Part shown: positions 32,158 to 41,883 of the stretch, piece by piece
How positions within the stretch are numbered: the first letter of the stretch is position 1
Layout: each line of letters starts with the position of its first letter
DNA from: Cyclobacteriaceae bacterium
GTDB lineage: Bacteria > Bacteroidota > Bacteroidia > Cytophagales > Cyclobacteriaceae
DNA length: 64,000 nt
Assembly (NCBI GenBank): GCA_030584025.1
Contig: CP129487.1
Coordinates: forward strand, 1 to 64,000
Reading direction: 5' to 3'
The notes under the pieces: generated by a model
The model's database searches: none
What the model was told of the DNA's origin: nothing
Seen by the model: the letters and a program-made list of their open reading frames with translations, nothing else
Translations under genes and position numbers: made by a program

Positions 32158-32847
32158 TTATTTCCTGTTGACTAATAACGTATAACCGGCAAGCTTTCCG
32201 TTCTTATCGTACGACTCACTTTTTACCATGCCCACTTTTTCGGCAATCCATTCGGTGCCCGAAAAGTTCAAGCTCATGTTAATGCCCATTTGCATTTGTG
32301 TGTTCGACTTGCTTGAGATTTTATAACAGTCGAATGTGCCTGCGGGGGTGGTGATGCTTTCTTTGGCTTCCACTTTACGGTCAGTAATGTTCACCGTAAT
32401 TTTCATGGGCACCGGGCTGCCTACAGCCGATAAGGTAACGGATCCATTTTTAAGGGTTTGTCCTACAGAAAGCTTTGATGGCAATTCCAGGTTTTCGCTT
32501 TCGATCTTCATTTCATAAGAAGAAAAGGCTTTTTGCTGTTCTTCCGGAATGAATTTGCGCATGTCCATAATAAATGTGCCGTTGTCGCAAATCAGTTCCA
32601 GTTCGCCTTCGGTAACTTTTTTACCTTTCTCGTTCCATAAGGTAGAGGCTACCGTGGCCTTATAACCGGTTGCGGTCTTATCGAATGCGGTTACTTTCTG
32701 TTCATTTTTGCCGGAGGGTTTGCCTTTCGGATTATAATTTTCATAAGTCCAGGCCGTTCCTTCATCAATTACGTAAAACGAATTGCACTGGGCAAAAGCA
32801 AATGAGGTGCAGAAAAGGGCAAATAACAGAATAGCGGTCTTTTTCAT
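32158..32847 (-). CDS. Secreted TapB/DUF3108-like protein
   Basis: From ATG 32847 the protein has 229 residues with a signal peptide (ILLFALFCTSFAFAQ). The mature part shows the pattern of DUF3108/TapB-like proteins (FYVIDEGTAWTYENYNPKGK, CDNGTFIMDMRKF, TTPAGTFDCYKISSKS, EWIAEKVGMVKSE). These are small periplasmic or outer-membrane beta-rich proteins of unknown role. The longer open frame up to 32925 overlaps the divergent gene start and is not used. Confidence 0.78.
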   Translation of the reverse strand: MKKTAILLFALFCTSFAFAQCNSFYVIDEGTAWTYENYNPKGKPSGKNEQKVTAFDKTATGYKATVASTLWNEKGKKVTEGELELICDNGTFIMDMRKFIPEEQQKAFSSYEMKIESENLELPSKLSVGQTLKNGSVTLSAVGSPVPMKITVNITDRKVEAKESITTPAGTFDCYKISSKSNTQMQMGINMSLNFSGTEWIAEKVGMVKSESYDKNGKLAGYTLLVNRK

Positions 32848-32919
32848 AAGGTTTGGTTTGTTGAATTGATTAAAATTGTATAAGCTAAGCGCTGAATTTT
32901 GTAACATTAAAGGTAATCC

Positions 32920-33726
32920 ATGCAAGTAAAGTCTCCAATCGGTTTTGTGTTAAATGTAGTGTCGATAATGATGCTTGTTCTGAGTATGATAGCCTGTTCA
33001 TCCAACAAGGAATCAACCAATGAAACAAAGAATACTATTCCCTATGTGATTTATAAAATTTTCCCACATGATATAGAGGCTTTTACACAAGGCCTGGTGG
33101 TGGCAAACGGAAAATTAATTGAGGGTACCGGTCAACACGGAACATCCTGGATTGCCGAAGTGGATATTGCCTCGGGCCAGCAAAACAAAAAGGTAATTCT
33201 GGATAAGGAGTATTTTGGCGAAGGCGTTACCGTGTTGAACAACAAAGTATATCAACTTACCTGGAAAAATAAGGTGGGATTTATCTACGATTTTAAAACG
33301 TACGAGAAGCTTGGCGAATTTTCGTACGATAGCGAAGGATGGGGCATCACGCATGACAATATAAACCTGATCATGAGCGATGGCAGCGACAAGTTGTACT
33401 ACCTGGATACGCTTACATTAAAGCCGGTCAGAACTGTTTCCGTTACCGAAGATGGTAAACCCGTAAAGAACCTGAACGAGTTGGAATACATTGAAGGATA
33501 CCTGTACGCCAACCTGTGGCAAACCAATTACATTGTGCGCATTGATCCGGCCAACGGTAACGTGTTGGGTCGGCTCGATCTAACCAAAGTGGCAGAAGCG
33601 GTGTACCCAGGCAACCCCAATGCGGATGTACTGAACGGCATTGCCTATGAACCAAGAAGCAAAATGGTGCTGATCACCGGAAAACTCTGGCCGGCTATGG
33701 TGGCGATAAAGTTTAGTGAGAACTGA
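32920..33726 (+). CDS. Glutaminyl-peptide cyclotransferase (bacterial type), lipoprotein
   Basis: The 268-residue protein has a lipoprotein signal (MLVLSMIAC lipobox, Cys about 26). A five-bladed propeller of the glutamine cyclotransferase family follows (FTQGLVVANGKLIEGTGQHGTSW, YFGEGVTVLNNKVYQLTWKNKVGF, LNELEYIEGYLYANLWQTN, DVLNGIAYEP). It converts N-terminal Gln to pyroglutamate on exported proteins or peptides. In Bacteroidota this modification is common on mature N-termini of exported proteins. It is divergent from the TapB-like gene. Confidence 0.9.
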   Translation: MQVKSPIGFVLNVVSIMMLVLSMIACSSNKESTNETKNTIPYVIYKIFPHDIEAFTQGLVVANGKLIEGTGQHGTSWIAEVDIASGQQNKKVILDKEYFGEGVTVLNNKVYQLTWKNKVGFIYDFKTYEKLGEFSYDSEGWGITHDNINLIMSDGSDKLYYLDTLTLKPVRTVSVTEDGKPVKNLNELEYIEGYLYANLWQTNYIVRIDPANGNVLGRLDLTKVAEAVYPGNPNADVLNGIAYEPRSKMVLITGKLWPAMVAIKFSEN

Positions 33727-33738
33727 TGACTTTCTCAA

Positions 33739-34341
33739 CTAAAGAGGTTGCAGGTTGTCGATAAAATACACGGGCTGATCATACCGAAGCTCAAAAACAG
33801 TTTTTACCGGAGGCCCCAAGGCTTTAAACAAAGCTTCTTCAATAGCGCTTATCGGTTTGTTTTGCCAGTGAAGTTCAATGTACCCATCAAGCGTGTGGGC
33901 ATTATCAGCCAGGTAAATCATTCGATTGCCGCCAAACGCGCGTGCAAGTTTTATCCACACTTCACGCCAGCGTTTAAAATGAGCGAGATTTTCTGGTTCC
34001 GATAGTACATCAAAGATGTGATACCGATAAGGAGTTCCAAGCTCAAGGGTGTGTTGGCAAAACCGTGCATCAAGAAACCTGTAGTTGGTTACAAAATCAA
34101 AACCAATCCAATCGTTGGGCGGATCTTCAAAAGCATATTCATCCACTCGCCAGGCTACCGGATTTTTGGAAATGTGTTCAAAGGGTTCATTGCGATTTTT
34201 TACAGATTCAATATGAGTTTTGTAAATCAGATCTGTATCCAACTCAAGCCTGTTTAGAATGTTCAGCAATTGCTGATATTGCTTTTCCGGATTGTGGAAA
34301 TTCATTTCATGATTGGCAATGACAATCAGATCGGTTCCCAT
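33739..34341 (-). CDS. Conserved protein of unknown function
   Basis: From ATG 34341 the protein has 200 residues, is soluble and has no signal peptide. It is rich in aromatic residues and His (WRVDEYAFEDPPNDWIGFDF, FKRWREVWIKLARAFGGNRMIYLADNAHTLDGYIE). No family with known function was recognised. It lies 8 bp downstream of the restriction-modification gene on the same strand and may be co-transcribed with it, so an accessory role in that locus is possible. Confidence 0.65.
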   Translation of the reverse strand: MGTDLIVIANHEMNFHNPEKQYQQLLNILNRLELDTDLIYKTHIESVKNRNEPFEHISKNPVAWRVDEYAFEDPPNDWIGFDFVTNYRFLDARFCQHTLELGTPYRYHIFDVLSEPENLAHFKRWREVWIKLARAFGGNRMIYLADNAHTLDGYIELHWQNKPISAIEEALFKALGPPVKTVFELRYDQPVYFIDNLQPL

Positions 34342-34349
34342 TTTCAACT

Positions 34350-37300
34350 TTAGTCGATAACCGATTTTTCTACACCAGGAAAGAGTTTGTCGAGGGCAGT
34401 TTGAAGGGAGATGGTTTCGTTGAGTGCGGTGGCAATTTTACAGTAATGTCCCGGGTCATCCATAAGCCTGCCTTTTCGGTCTTTCAGATACTTCTCCATT
34501 ACCTGATACCCGCCAATGTGATAATTCCAGATTTCTGAGGGAATACCCTCAAAATAGTTTTTGCTGTTGATGAACACCACTTTCCGTTCGGCATCGTATT
34601 TGGGCTTTTCAACCCTGTCATCGCCTTTGCCTTTGTACTTGGCTATGGGTTTGTTCAGGGCTTTGTGTTTGAGCAAATGCAGTTGCGTAAGCTCTTCGCC
34701 TACGGCCGCTACTTTTAAAAAAAGTTTGTAATCGGTGGTGAAGGGTATGCGCGGGAAATCAATGCGCAAAAACTCTGCATATTTCTCCCGGTACGTGTTG
34801 CTGTACAAAATGCCGTAGCAGTAGTGAAGAATATGCTCGGGCGTTAACTCGCTGCTTTGAAATTTCTTTTTGTAGGCCTTCTCCAGCTTTTCAATAATGT
34901 CTTTGCTGATGTTGGGTGTGCGCCCTTTGCTATCGTAAGCCACTTCGGGCTCGAATAACATCATGGTTTGGGTTTTGCGTCTTCCCTCGTTGATATTGTA
35001 GAGATATAGAGGGAAAAGAGAATTGATATCGTAAGCGCTTACAGTTTTATGACCAATAATATTTTCTGTAATAAAAGCCCCCGCCTCCTCTTTAAATTGC
35101 CGGGGAAGAATTATACCGATATTTGCTTTAAGCATATGTTGCATTAAATCAGTTATCGGTCTTTCAATAACCCATTTGGAGTAGAAAATAAAACGATTGT
35201 CAAATGGCCTGTATGTTATTTCTTGGAACATTTCACTCCAATCCTTTTCTTCGGCAAGGGCCTTCCTAAATTGATTCATTTTGAAAGTTGATGTGTCTTT
35301 TAAAGAGTAGGCCTCTCGTATAAAATAGTCATCAAATTTTAAATCTCTAAACTGTCGAATCCTGGCTTCTAGTTGCTTGATATTGAAATCAATAGCGAAG
35401 TGATCTCGCGCTGTTACAATTCCAACATTATTAACAGGGAAAAGATCATTTACTTTTGGCCATTCATTATAATGCTCAATAGCCTCTGTATCCCTTTTTA
35501 TAAAAAAATACCACGGTGATGTTGGTTTTAATGGCTCATAATCTTTCTTCTTAAAGGGTTGGTCCCCCAGCCAATTATACTTTAATTCACGTTCACCAAA
35601 CATATCGCGGTGAACAATTTTGCATCCTTTGACATTTTTCTTTTTTACCATTAAAGCAATGGCTGTGCCTTGACGTATGTCAAACACATTCTCATCTATA
35701 CTGCCATCAGGGGCCGTTTCTTTTTTCAGGCTGTTGCCGTGTAGGTCAATGATATAAATTTCATTAAACGTGTTCATCAAACTCTGGCGCATGCCTCGGA
35801 AAGTAGGATTATCCAAATAGCTGTGGTTGGTAATCATGCCTACAATACCTTGCCCAGCTTTATGAATCTTCCATTGTGAGAATCTTAAGAATTTTACATA
35901 GTCATCGTTTAGCCAAACTTTCTTTTCCCCGAGCGGTTTACCATCTAGAAAGTAATATTCTTGTAAAAGTTCGCCAATAAAAGTTTTTTGAGTAATCTCC
36001 ACTCGATCTTCATGCTTTTTCGTCTTCTTAACGTTAGCGTAAATGGGAACTATTGAATTGATTCCGTTGTCCCATCTATAATCTTTTACATATGAATCTC
36101 CTATTTTGAAAGTTTTCTTTTCTTCTGATTTATTTAATGAAATACCGCTGTAAGGAGGATTTCCTAAAATGACAAGAATCGGTTCTGTTTTTTTAATGAT
36201 GTTTGCACTATGACTTTCTTCACTCAAACTCTCCAAACCTGGAATTTCCGTTGATGCAAGATCCTCCATGTCGAGCGTGTTAGTAAGGTAAAGCTTGAAG
36301 CGGTCTGTCTCCTTCATGCGGTAGCCTAACTCTTCCATTAAAAAGCTCATTTTAATATGCCCAATGGCGTAGGGCGCCATCATCAACTCAAAGGCATGGT
36401 AATTTTTAAGTATGTGATTTTGAAAAAACTGGTTGAGGCCGCCATCGCCATACTTACCCGTAAATTCTTTCACGGCTAACTTGATGGCTTCGGCAGGAAA
36501 GGTGAGCGTGCCCGCAGCAGGATCGAGCAGCGTTACCTCTTTGCCGGCTAAGCCATCTTGTATATCAAAATGTGTTTTCAGTAAGTCATGGATGGCACGC
36601 ACAATGTATTTCACTACGGGTTCGGGCGTGTAGTATACACCTCGTTTTTCGCGTGTAGCGGGATCGTAAATGTTCAAAAACGTTTCGTAGAAGTGAACAA
36701 TCGGATCTTCACCCTTGCCCTTTCGGTAGTACTCGTGCAAAATATTATTTACATCGGCAGCCTGTAGCACTTCGGCAATGTCATCAATAATCACCTCCAT
36801 TTGCAAGGGCAACTTGCCCAATGAAATAAACTGGAATACATCGCGCAGTATGCCAATGGTTGGCGGTATGAGGTCAAAGGCCAGCCTGCGGCTAAACGCA
36901 CCGTTGGCGCGTGTACGGGCAGCAAACAACCCATAGGTAATGGTTTGCGCGTAGATGTCGGCAAAGCCTTCTTCTTTTAAATCGGCAATCAGGTATTTTT
37001 TAAAGGCCTGGTAAAATCCATAAATGGGACCTTTGCCTTTTTCTTCCTCTTCGAGTTCGCGGGCAATTACTTCATCGCGCAAAAAGCGGGTACGCTTGGC
37101 CAGTTCTTCGGCCAGGTTAGAAGCGGTAAAAACTTTTGGTAACGAAAACGCAAAGTATTTTTGAAGCAGCGCATTAAACTTCTCTTCGTTTTCAACGGGT
37201 GGAAGTGTTTTTAACTTTTTTGCAATGAAAGGTCGCGCAATAAATGTTTTGTCTATTAGCTGTCCGTTTCGGTATAGTCTGAACTCATAAAAGTTGGTGA

Positions 37301-37604
37301 GAATGAGGTTCGGGAAAACAGACCGATACCGCTTGAGTTGTTCTGAGTTTTCAATTACATCCAGATTTTCGTCTGGCTTTTTGGCTTCAATGTAGCCTAC
37401 AATCTGTTGCTTACCATCCCAAATCCTGAAGTCTGGGTTACCGGCTTCTGTTTTCTTAGGCAGTGTGGTAATCTGAACTTTTGTTTTGCCTATGCTTTCG
37501 GTAAAGTCTTCCAGAAAGGAAGAAAGGTGTGCGTAGTAGCTCTCTTCACGAGCATCGCCCTGAGCGGTGGTATCCGCAATTTTTTTAAGATAGTCGTTTA
37601 CCAT
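34350..37604 (-). CDS. Single-polypeptide restriction-modification enzyme (type IIG-like, adenine methyltransferase)
   Basis: From ATG 37604 the protein has 1084 residues. The N-terminus carries a nuclease-like PD-(D/E)xK motif (NPDF at 56-59, EAK at 73-75). The middle is an N6-adenine methyltransferase: SAM motif DPAAG (361-365) after RGVYYTPEPVVKYIV, and catalytic NPPY (482-485). The C-terminal 500 residues contain the type-ISP-like specificity region (EARIRQFRDLKFDD; YNINEGRRKTQTM). No helicase motifs, separate specificity subunit or second methyltransferase were found. It should both cut and modify DNA, with one-strand methylation as in type IIG/IIL enzymes. Confidence 0.85.
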   Translation of the reverse strand: MVNDYLKKIADTTAQGDAREESYYAHLSSFLEDFTESIGKTKVQITTLPKKTEAGNPDFRIWDGKQQIVGYIEAKKPDENLDVIENSEQLKRYRSVFPNLILTNFYEFRLYRNGQLIDKTFIARPFIAKKLKTLPPVENEEKFNALLQKYFAFSLPKVFTASNLAEELAKRTRFLRDEVIARELEEEEKGKGPIYGFYQAFKKYLIADLKEEGFADIYAQTITYGLFAARTRANGAFSRRLAFDLIPPTIGILRDVFQFISLGKLPLQMEVIIDDIAEVLQAADVNNILHEYYRKGKGEDPIVHFYETFLNIYDPATREKRGVYYTPEPVVKYIVRAIHDLLKTHFDIQDGLAGKEVTLLDPAAGTLTFPAEAIKLAVKEFTGKYGDGGLNQFFQNHILKNYHAFELMMAPYAIGHIKMSFLMEELGYRMKETDRFKLYLTNTLDMEDLASTEIPGLESLSEESHSANIIKKTEPILVILGNPPYSGISLNKSEEKKTFKIGDSYVKDYRWDNGINSIVPIYANVKKTKKHEDRVEITQKTFIGELLQEYYFLDGKPLGEKKVWLNDDYVKFLRFSQWKIHKAGQGIVGMITNHSYLDNPTFRGMRQSLMNTFNEIYIIDLHGNSLKKETAPDGSIDENVFDIRQGTAIALMVKKKNVKGCKIVHRDMFGERELKYNWLGDQPFKKKDYEPLKPTSPWYFFIKRDTEAIEHYNEWPKVNDLFPVNNVGIVTARDHFAIDFNIKQLEARIRQFRDLKFDDYFIREAYSLKDTSTFKMNQFRKALAEEKDWSEMFQEITYRPFDNRFIFYSKWVIERPITDLMQHMLKANIGIILPRQFKEEAGAFITENIIGHKTVSAYDINSLFPLYLYNINEGRRKTQTMMLFEPEVAYDSKGRTPNISKDIIEKLEKAYKKKFQSSELTPEHILHYCYGILYSNTYREKYAEFLRIDFPRIPFTTDYKLFLKVAAVGEELTQLHLLKHKALNKPIAKYKGKGDDRVEKPKYDAERKVVFINSKNYFEGIPSEIWNYHIGGYQVMEKYLKDRKGRLMDDPGHYCKIATALNETISLQTALDKLFPGVEKSVID

Positions 37605-37691
37605 GCGTTTAAAAAATATCCCGGGACCTCGCCATGGCAGAGAGCCCCGGGGGGCGTTCGTTAGAACATTACAATTATACTCAAAAAAACA

Positions 37692-37706
37692 TGACAAGTT
37701 TTGTCA
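37692..37706. promoter_or_regulatory. Palindrome upstream of the restriction-modification gene
   Basis: TGACAA-GTT-TTGTCA is a perfect 6-bp inverted repeat with a 3-bp spacer. It lies 88 bp upstream of the start codon in the 145-bp intergenic gap. It could bind a dimeric regulator; no controller protein gene is adjacent. Confidence 0.35.
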
Positions 37707-37749
37707 CTTTCAGGTCTTTATCTCCTTTGGTCGCCACAGACCAAGAACG

Positions 37750-38796
37750 TCACCACCTTTTTGATCCGTCAATCTCCATAATCAAATTTTCTCCATATGC
37801 CATCGCTGGCGTTTGATAACCTGCTTTGAAATTTCCATGCAGGATTTTTTCTGCAATCAGCACGCTTGTTTTAGCAGTTAGCCAGTAACCACTTATGGTC
37901 TCCAATCGTGCTTCAACGTGCTGCCCACTTGCATTTGTTACTTTTCCCCACAGGTAACTTTTTCCCGTAAGCAATTTTTCTTCCGATGGTCCGCCCGGTT
38001 TTTTGTCGATTTGCTTTAACATGAATTTTTTTACGAACGTCATCCGTAACAACCAGTTGAGGTAGCGACTTCTGCGTGCGTTGGCAATCATGCTGTCGGT
38101 GGCGCCTGTGTATACTTCAATATTGTCAATGCCTGTGCTGCGCCACGCAGTGGATATGTCTCCCCAAGGTATACACAACGTTTTCATTTTGAATTCACCG
38201 AAATCAACCGTCATCACCTTGTCACCCAACGGAAGCGGAACGAGTTTTCCGTTTTCACGGATCATGCCGCCATAACCCAGGCCCTCGGTCATGCTTTTCT
38301 TGGTGCCTCGCGAAAGCCCGCCTTTCGACATGGTGAAAGCAAGTTGAAGGTGTGTGGCATCAGGCAATTTATTTTTCAGGTGCAGTGCCAGGCAATCAGA
38401 TGGAACAACATCAAAGCCGGCTCCGGGTATTACGGTAAGTCCGGCTTGTTTGGCTTTGGCATCATAGCCAGCCAGTAATTCAAAAACGCCATATTCACCG
38501 GTGATGTCGGTGTAATGTGTGTTGGCTTCAAGGCAGGCATCAATCATTTTTTTTGCCGTGTGCCTGAATGGTCCGCCACAGTGAATCACCACCTTGCCTT
38601 CTTTCAACAGGCTAACCAACCCGGCACGATCATCCATATCAACAGTTTTGTATGGGTAGCCGCTCTGTTCACTTTGTTTTTTGAGGGCTTGTTCATTTCG
38701 GCCGGATAGAATTACAGAGAGATTTTTTCGCTTACATTCTTCTACCACCAGCTTACCGGTGTAACCATACGAGCCGTACACAATTATTTTTTCCAT
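37750..38796 (-). CDS. Saccharopine dehydrogenase-like NAD(P)-binding protein
   Basis: The 348-residue enzyme starts with a Rossmann motif (IIVYGSYGYTGKLVVEEC) and continues VVIHCGGPFRHTAKKMIDACLEANTHYTDITGE and VIPGAGFDVVPSDCLA. This is the pattern of the trans-acting enoyl-reductase/saccharopine dehydrogenase-like family. Substrate unknown. It overlaps the MFS gene by 13 bp and is the last gene of a three-gene minus-strand operon, so its substrate may be related to what the MFS protein transports. Confidence 0.85.
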   Translation of the reverse strand: MEKIIVYGSYGYTGKLVVEECKRKNLSVILSGRNEQALKKQSEQSGYPYKTVDMDDRAGLVSLLKEGKVVIHCGGPFRHTAKKMIDACLEANTHYTDITGEYGVFELLAGYDAKAKQAGLTVIPGAGFDVVPSDCLALHLKNKLPDATHLQLAFTMSKGGLSRGTKKSMTEGLGYGGMIRENGKLVPLPLGDKVMTVDFGEFKMKTLCIPWGDISTAWRSTGIDNIEVYTGATDSMIANARRSRYLNWLLRMTFVKKFMLKQIDKKPGGPSEEKLLTGKSYLWGKVTNASGQHVEARLETISGYWLTAKTSVLIAEKILHGNFKAGYQTPAMAYGENLIMEIDGSKRW

Positions 38797-39968
38797 GCGA
38801 TGTTTTTAAACGAGTAAAGTGAAACAAGCCCCAGAAGTGGCCCTGGAGCCAATAAAAGTAGTAAGTACTGGGGAGAAATGTGTTGCTGAAGCACATTCAA
38901 TAGTTGAATACTTACAATGGTGATGGCAAAGCCAATACACGTAGTAATCGTAATGGCCGAACCACGGATATGGGCTGGTGCATGAAAGGCCACCAGCGCA
39001 GAAAACTGAGGCGAATCGGCAACCACCATAAATCCCCAGAAGATCATGAAGGCAAGAAACGTGTATTCATTTGAATGAAACATGAATGAGGAAATGAGGC
39101 AACACAAGGCCGAGGAGGCAAGTGCAATGCCTGCGATGGGTTTGCTGCCAAGTTTCAACGAGAGTTTTCCGCCAATCACGCAGCCTAAAAATCCGGATGC
39201 AATAATCAGAAACGACCAAAGCGGTAACGAAAAATCAGAATGACTTATGTTTTGGTATGAAAGAAGAATCACCGGAATAAATGCCCAAAATGCGTAGAGC
39301 TCCCACATGTGCCCAAAGTAACCGAATGCCGGTGCCTTAAAAGCTGCTGAGCGAAACACATCGCGAACATCAGCAAATGAAAAACGTTGTGCGGGTTTTC
39401 TGTACGGCCCATCTTTTACCAGCACAAACATGGCTAATCCGCCAATTGAAGCAAGTAGTGAAACTGCGATAATAAGTTGAGCAGGTTCAATAAAACCCGG
39501 AATCAGTTTAAGTACATGAGGAAAAGATGTTCCCAGCACCAGTGCGCCAACAAGCGCACCCAGCCAATGACCAAGACCTTCCTGTTTCCAGTCGGACGCG
39601 ATTTTCATCCCCACCGGATAAGCACCTGCGAGAAAAAAACCGGTTGCGAATCGGGTAAAAAGTGTGAGGTTAAGTGATGCAGCATCCACAAGACTTAATG
39701 CATTGAAAGCTGCGGCAACCAGACTGCATAAAAAGAAAACAGAAGACGGAGCAAACCGATCAGAAAATCCGAAAACTGAAAACGTGAGCGTTCCAACAAT
39801 GAAGCCGAGTTGGACCAGTGAAGTTACATAGCCAATTGATTCGACCGGCCAGTTATGTGCGGCTTGTGCCTGTGGTAAAATGGCGTTTACAGCAAACCAA
39901 AGTGAGGTACAACAAAACTGACTGGCAACAATGGTGTAGAAAATACGGGTTGGTGGTTGGCCGGTCAT
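38784..39968 (-). CDS. MFS transporter
   Basis: The 394-residue protein has about twelve membrane helices and MFS features (LVQLGFIVGTLTFSVFGFSDRFAP loop 2-3, RFATGFFLAGAYPVGMKIASDW in helix 5). It resembles cyanate/nitrate-type or general small-molecule MFS proteins of Bacteroidota. The substrate is not identifiable. It lies 20 bp downstream of a small membrane protein gene and overlaps the reductase gene. Confidence 0.88.
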   Translation of the reverse strand: MTGQPPTRIFYTIVASQFCCTSLWFAVNAILPQAQAAHNWPVESIGYVTSLVQLGFIVGTLTFSVFGFSDRFAPSSVFFLCSLVAAAFNALSLVDAASLNLTLFTRFATGFFLAGAYPVGMKIASDWKQEGLGHWLGALVGALVLGTSFPHVLKLIPGFIEPAQLIIAVSLLASIGGLAMFVLVKDGPYRKPAQRFSFADVRDVFRSAAFKAPAFGYFGHMWELYAFWAFIPVILLSYQNISHSDFSLPLWSFLIIASGFLGCVIGGKLSLKLGSKPIAGIALASSALCCLISSFMFHSNEYTFLAFMIFWGFMVVADSPQFSALVAFHAPAHIRGSAITITTCIGFAITIVSIQLLNVLQQHISPQYLLLLLAPGPLLGLVSLYSFKNIAWKK

Positions 39969-39987
39969 GAAACAGAGACATCACGCG

Positions 39988-40407
39988 TTACTGTTGCTGA
40001 ACTTCAACGCGTGTTACAAAATACTTGGTATCGCCTCGCCACGGAAAGCGCATGTAACGTTTTACAAAATGCAGGTTTACGCGCTCACCTTTCAAAGCAA
40101 CTGCTTCCAGGGCTTTTATGGTTTCTGTCTCACTTTTTTCAACGGAGAAGTCGCGTGTTTCGGCAATAGGACTCGTACCCTTTAATGCACCGAACGACTC
40201 CATGGAGAGTTTTCCTTCATGGGTTTTAAATACAATTCCTTTTTGCGAAATGCTCAGCACTTTCCCTGCCCACACGCCACGCTCATACACGCCCCAATAG
40301 AAAAATGATAAAATTCCAATGCCGATTACAAGGGCAAACAGGAAGAGTCGTTTCACGAATTTCATAGTGGTTTGTTTTACTTTCTGCCCGAAGGTTGGGT
40401 TTTCCAT
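39988..40407 (-). CDS. Small membrane-anchored protein of unknown function
   Basis: The 139-residue protein has one membrane helix (about residues 20-40, LFLFALVIGIGILSFFYWG). A conserved extracytoplasmic domain follows (YERGVWAGKVLSISQKGIVFKTHEGKLSMESFG, FVKRYMRFPWRGDTKYFVTRVE). Homologues are frequent in Bacteroidota genomes, but no function is known. A downstream ATG at 40365 is an alternative start. It is the first gene of the operon with the MFS and reductase genes. Confidence 0.75.
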   Translation of the reverse strand: MENPTFGQKVKQTTMKFVKRLFLFALVIGIGILSFFYWGVYERGVWAGKVLSISQKGIVFKTHEGKLSMESFGALKGTSPIAETRDFSVEKSETETIKALEAVALKGERVNLHFVKRYMRFPWRGDTKYFVTRVEVQQQ

Positions 40408-40450
40408 AATGCCAAGGTTGTTCTTTCGAAGGTAAACATTCTGAAAACAA

Positions 40451-40477
40451 AAAAGTCGGGGTAGGCCCGACTTTTTA
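40451..40477. terminator. Bidirectional terminator after frr
   Basis: AAAAGTCGGG (40451-40460), loop GTAGG, CCCGACTTTTT (40466-40476). The A-run and T-run allow termination on both strands; frr ends just beside it. Confidence 0.85.
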
Positions 40478-40493
40478 TTATGTTTTGTAAGGT

Positions 40494-41048
40494 TTACACC
40501 GTCATGATCTCCGCTTCTTTCTTTTTCATCAGCGCGTCAATCTTGCTGATGAACTCATCCGTTAGTTTTTGAACGGTGGCTTCAGCATCTTTAATATCAT
40601 CTTCTGAGGCACCTTTGATTTTTTTCAGGTGTTCGTTGGTGTCCTTACGGATGTTGCGCACACTCACACGGCCGTGCTCACACTCCTGTCCTACCTGCTT
40701 TACCAGTTGCTTGCGTCTTTCTTCGGTAAGCATGGGAATGTTCACAATCACCTGCTGACCATCATTCTGCGGATTCAAACCCAGGTTGGCATCGCGTATC
40801 GACTTTTCAATTTCCTGGATCATATTTTTTTCCCACGGCTTGATGAAAATGGTGCGTGCATCGGGCGTGGTAAGAGAAGATACCTGATTGAGCGGAGTCG
40901 GGTTTCCGTAGTAGGAAACCTGAATGCCATCCAACATGGATGGATTGGCTTTACCTGCCCTGATTTTGGTTAACTCATGCCCAACATGGTTGAGAGCTTT
41001 GGTCATGTGTTCTTTGGCGTCTTCGAGGTATAGTTCAATTTCTTCCAT
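40494..41048 (-). CDS. frr: Ribosome recycling factor
   Basis: From ATG 41048 (MEEIELYLEDAKEHM) the protein has 184 residues, the usual size. Family motifs include KIRAGKANPSMLDGIQVSYYG, PLNQVSSLTTPDARTIFIKPW, NIPMLTEERRKQLVKQ and VRNIRKD. It splits post-termination ribosomes with EF-G. It lies 31 bp downstream of pyrH, the standard bacterial order. Confidence 0.97.
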   Translation of the reverse strand: MEEIELYLEDAKEHMTKALNHVGHELTKIRAGKANPSMLDGIQVSYYGNPTPLNQVSSLTTPDARTIFIKPWEKNMIQEIEKSIRDANLGLNPQNDGQQVIVNIPMLTEERRKQLVKQVGQECEHGRVSVRNIRKDTNEHLKKIKGASEDDIKDAEATVQKLTDEFISKIDALMKKKEAEIMTV

Positions 41049-41079
41049 AGTAAACGTAACAGTTCGGTTCAACAATAAA

Positions 41080-41787
41080 TTAACTGATTAGTGTACCGGC
41101 TTCTTCGCCTTGCGCAACTTTTAACAGATTGCCCTTTTTATTCATATCGAAAACAATAATCGGAAGTTTGTTTTCCATACACAATGTAAAGGCCGTCATA
41201 TCCATAATGTTCAGGTTTTTTTCGTAGGCTTCCTGAAACGAAAGGGATGTATACCGAACGGCATCTTTAAATTTTTCAGGATCTTTATCGTACACACCAT
41301 CTACACGTGTGCCCTTCAGCACCACATCGGCCTGAACTTCAATGGCACGAAGGCTGGCAGTGGAGTCAGTAGTGAAGTAGGGGTTACCAATACCGGCCCC
41401 AAAAATAACGATCCGTCCCTTTTCGAGGTGACGGATCGCTCTGCGTCTGATAAACGGTTCACAAACCTGTTCCATTTTCATACCGGACATCAGTCGGGTA
41501 TACAAGCCGTGACGTTCCAGTGCGCTTTGCAAGGCCATGGCGTTGATTACGGTGGCCAGCATGCCCATATAATCGCCTTGTACCCGGTCGATGCCGAGTG
41601 CTTCGGCCTGACCGCCACGGAAGATGTTGCCACCCCCGATCACGATAGCCAGCTCTACACCGGCTGCTTTAAGTTCTTTAATTTCTTCTGAATATTGTTC
41701 GAGCACAGCCGGATCAATATTTACATTCTTGTTTGATCCCTGCAGGGCTTCACCGCTGAGTTTGAGCAGAATTCGTTTGTATTTCAT
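41080..41787 (-). CDS. pyrH: UMP kinase
   Basis: The 235-residue amino-acid-kinase-fold enzyme shows KRILLKLSGEALQG, VIGGGNIFRGGQA, the UMP-binding region (FGAGIGNPYFTTDSTASLRA) and VDGVYDKDPEKF. It phosphorylates UMP to UDP and is a hexamer regulated by GTP/UTP in other bacteria. It is upstream of frr in the same operon. Confidence 0.97.
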   Translation of the reverse strand: MKYKRILLKLSGEALQGSNKNVNIDPAVLEQYSEEIKELKAAGVELAIVIGGGNIFRGGQAEALGIDRVQGDYMGMLATVINAMALQSALERHGLYTRLMSGMKMEQVCEPFIRRRAIRHLEKGRIVIFGAGIGNPYFTTDSTASLRAIEVQADVVLKGTRVDGVYDKDPEKFKDAVRYTSLSFQEAYEKNLNIMDMTAFTLCMENKLPIIVFDMNKKGNLLKVAQGEEAGTLIS

Positions 41788-41883
41788 GCAACGCCAATAA
41801 AAATCCCGTAAATATAAGGGCTATCGCCAAGAAGTTATAATGCCGGAGAAATACTTGTCGGGGCTGACAGCGGTTAATGGAAT

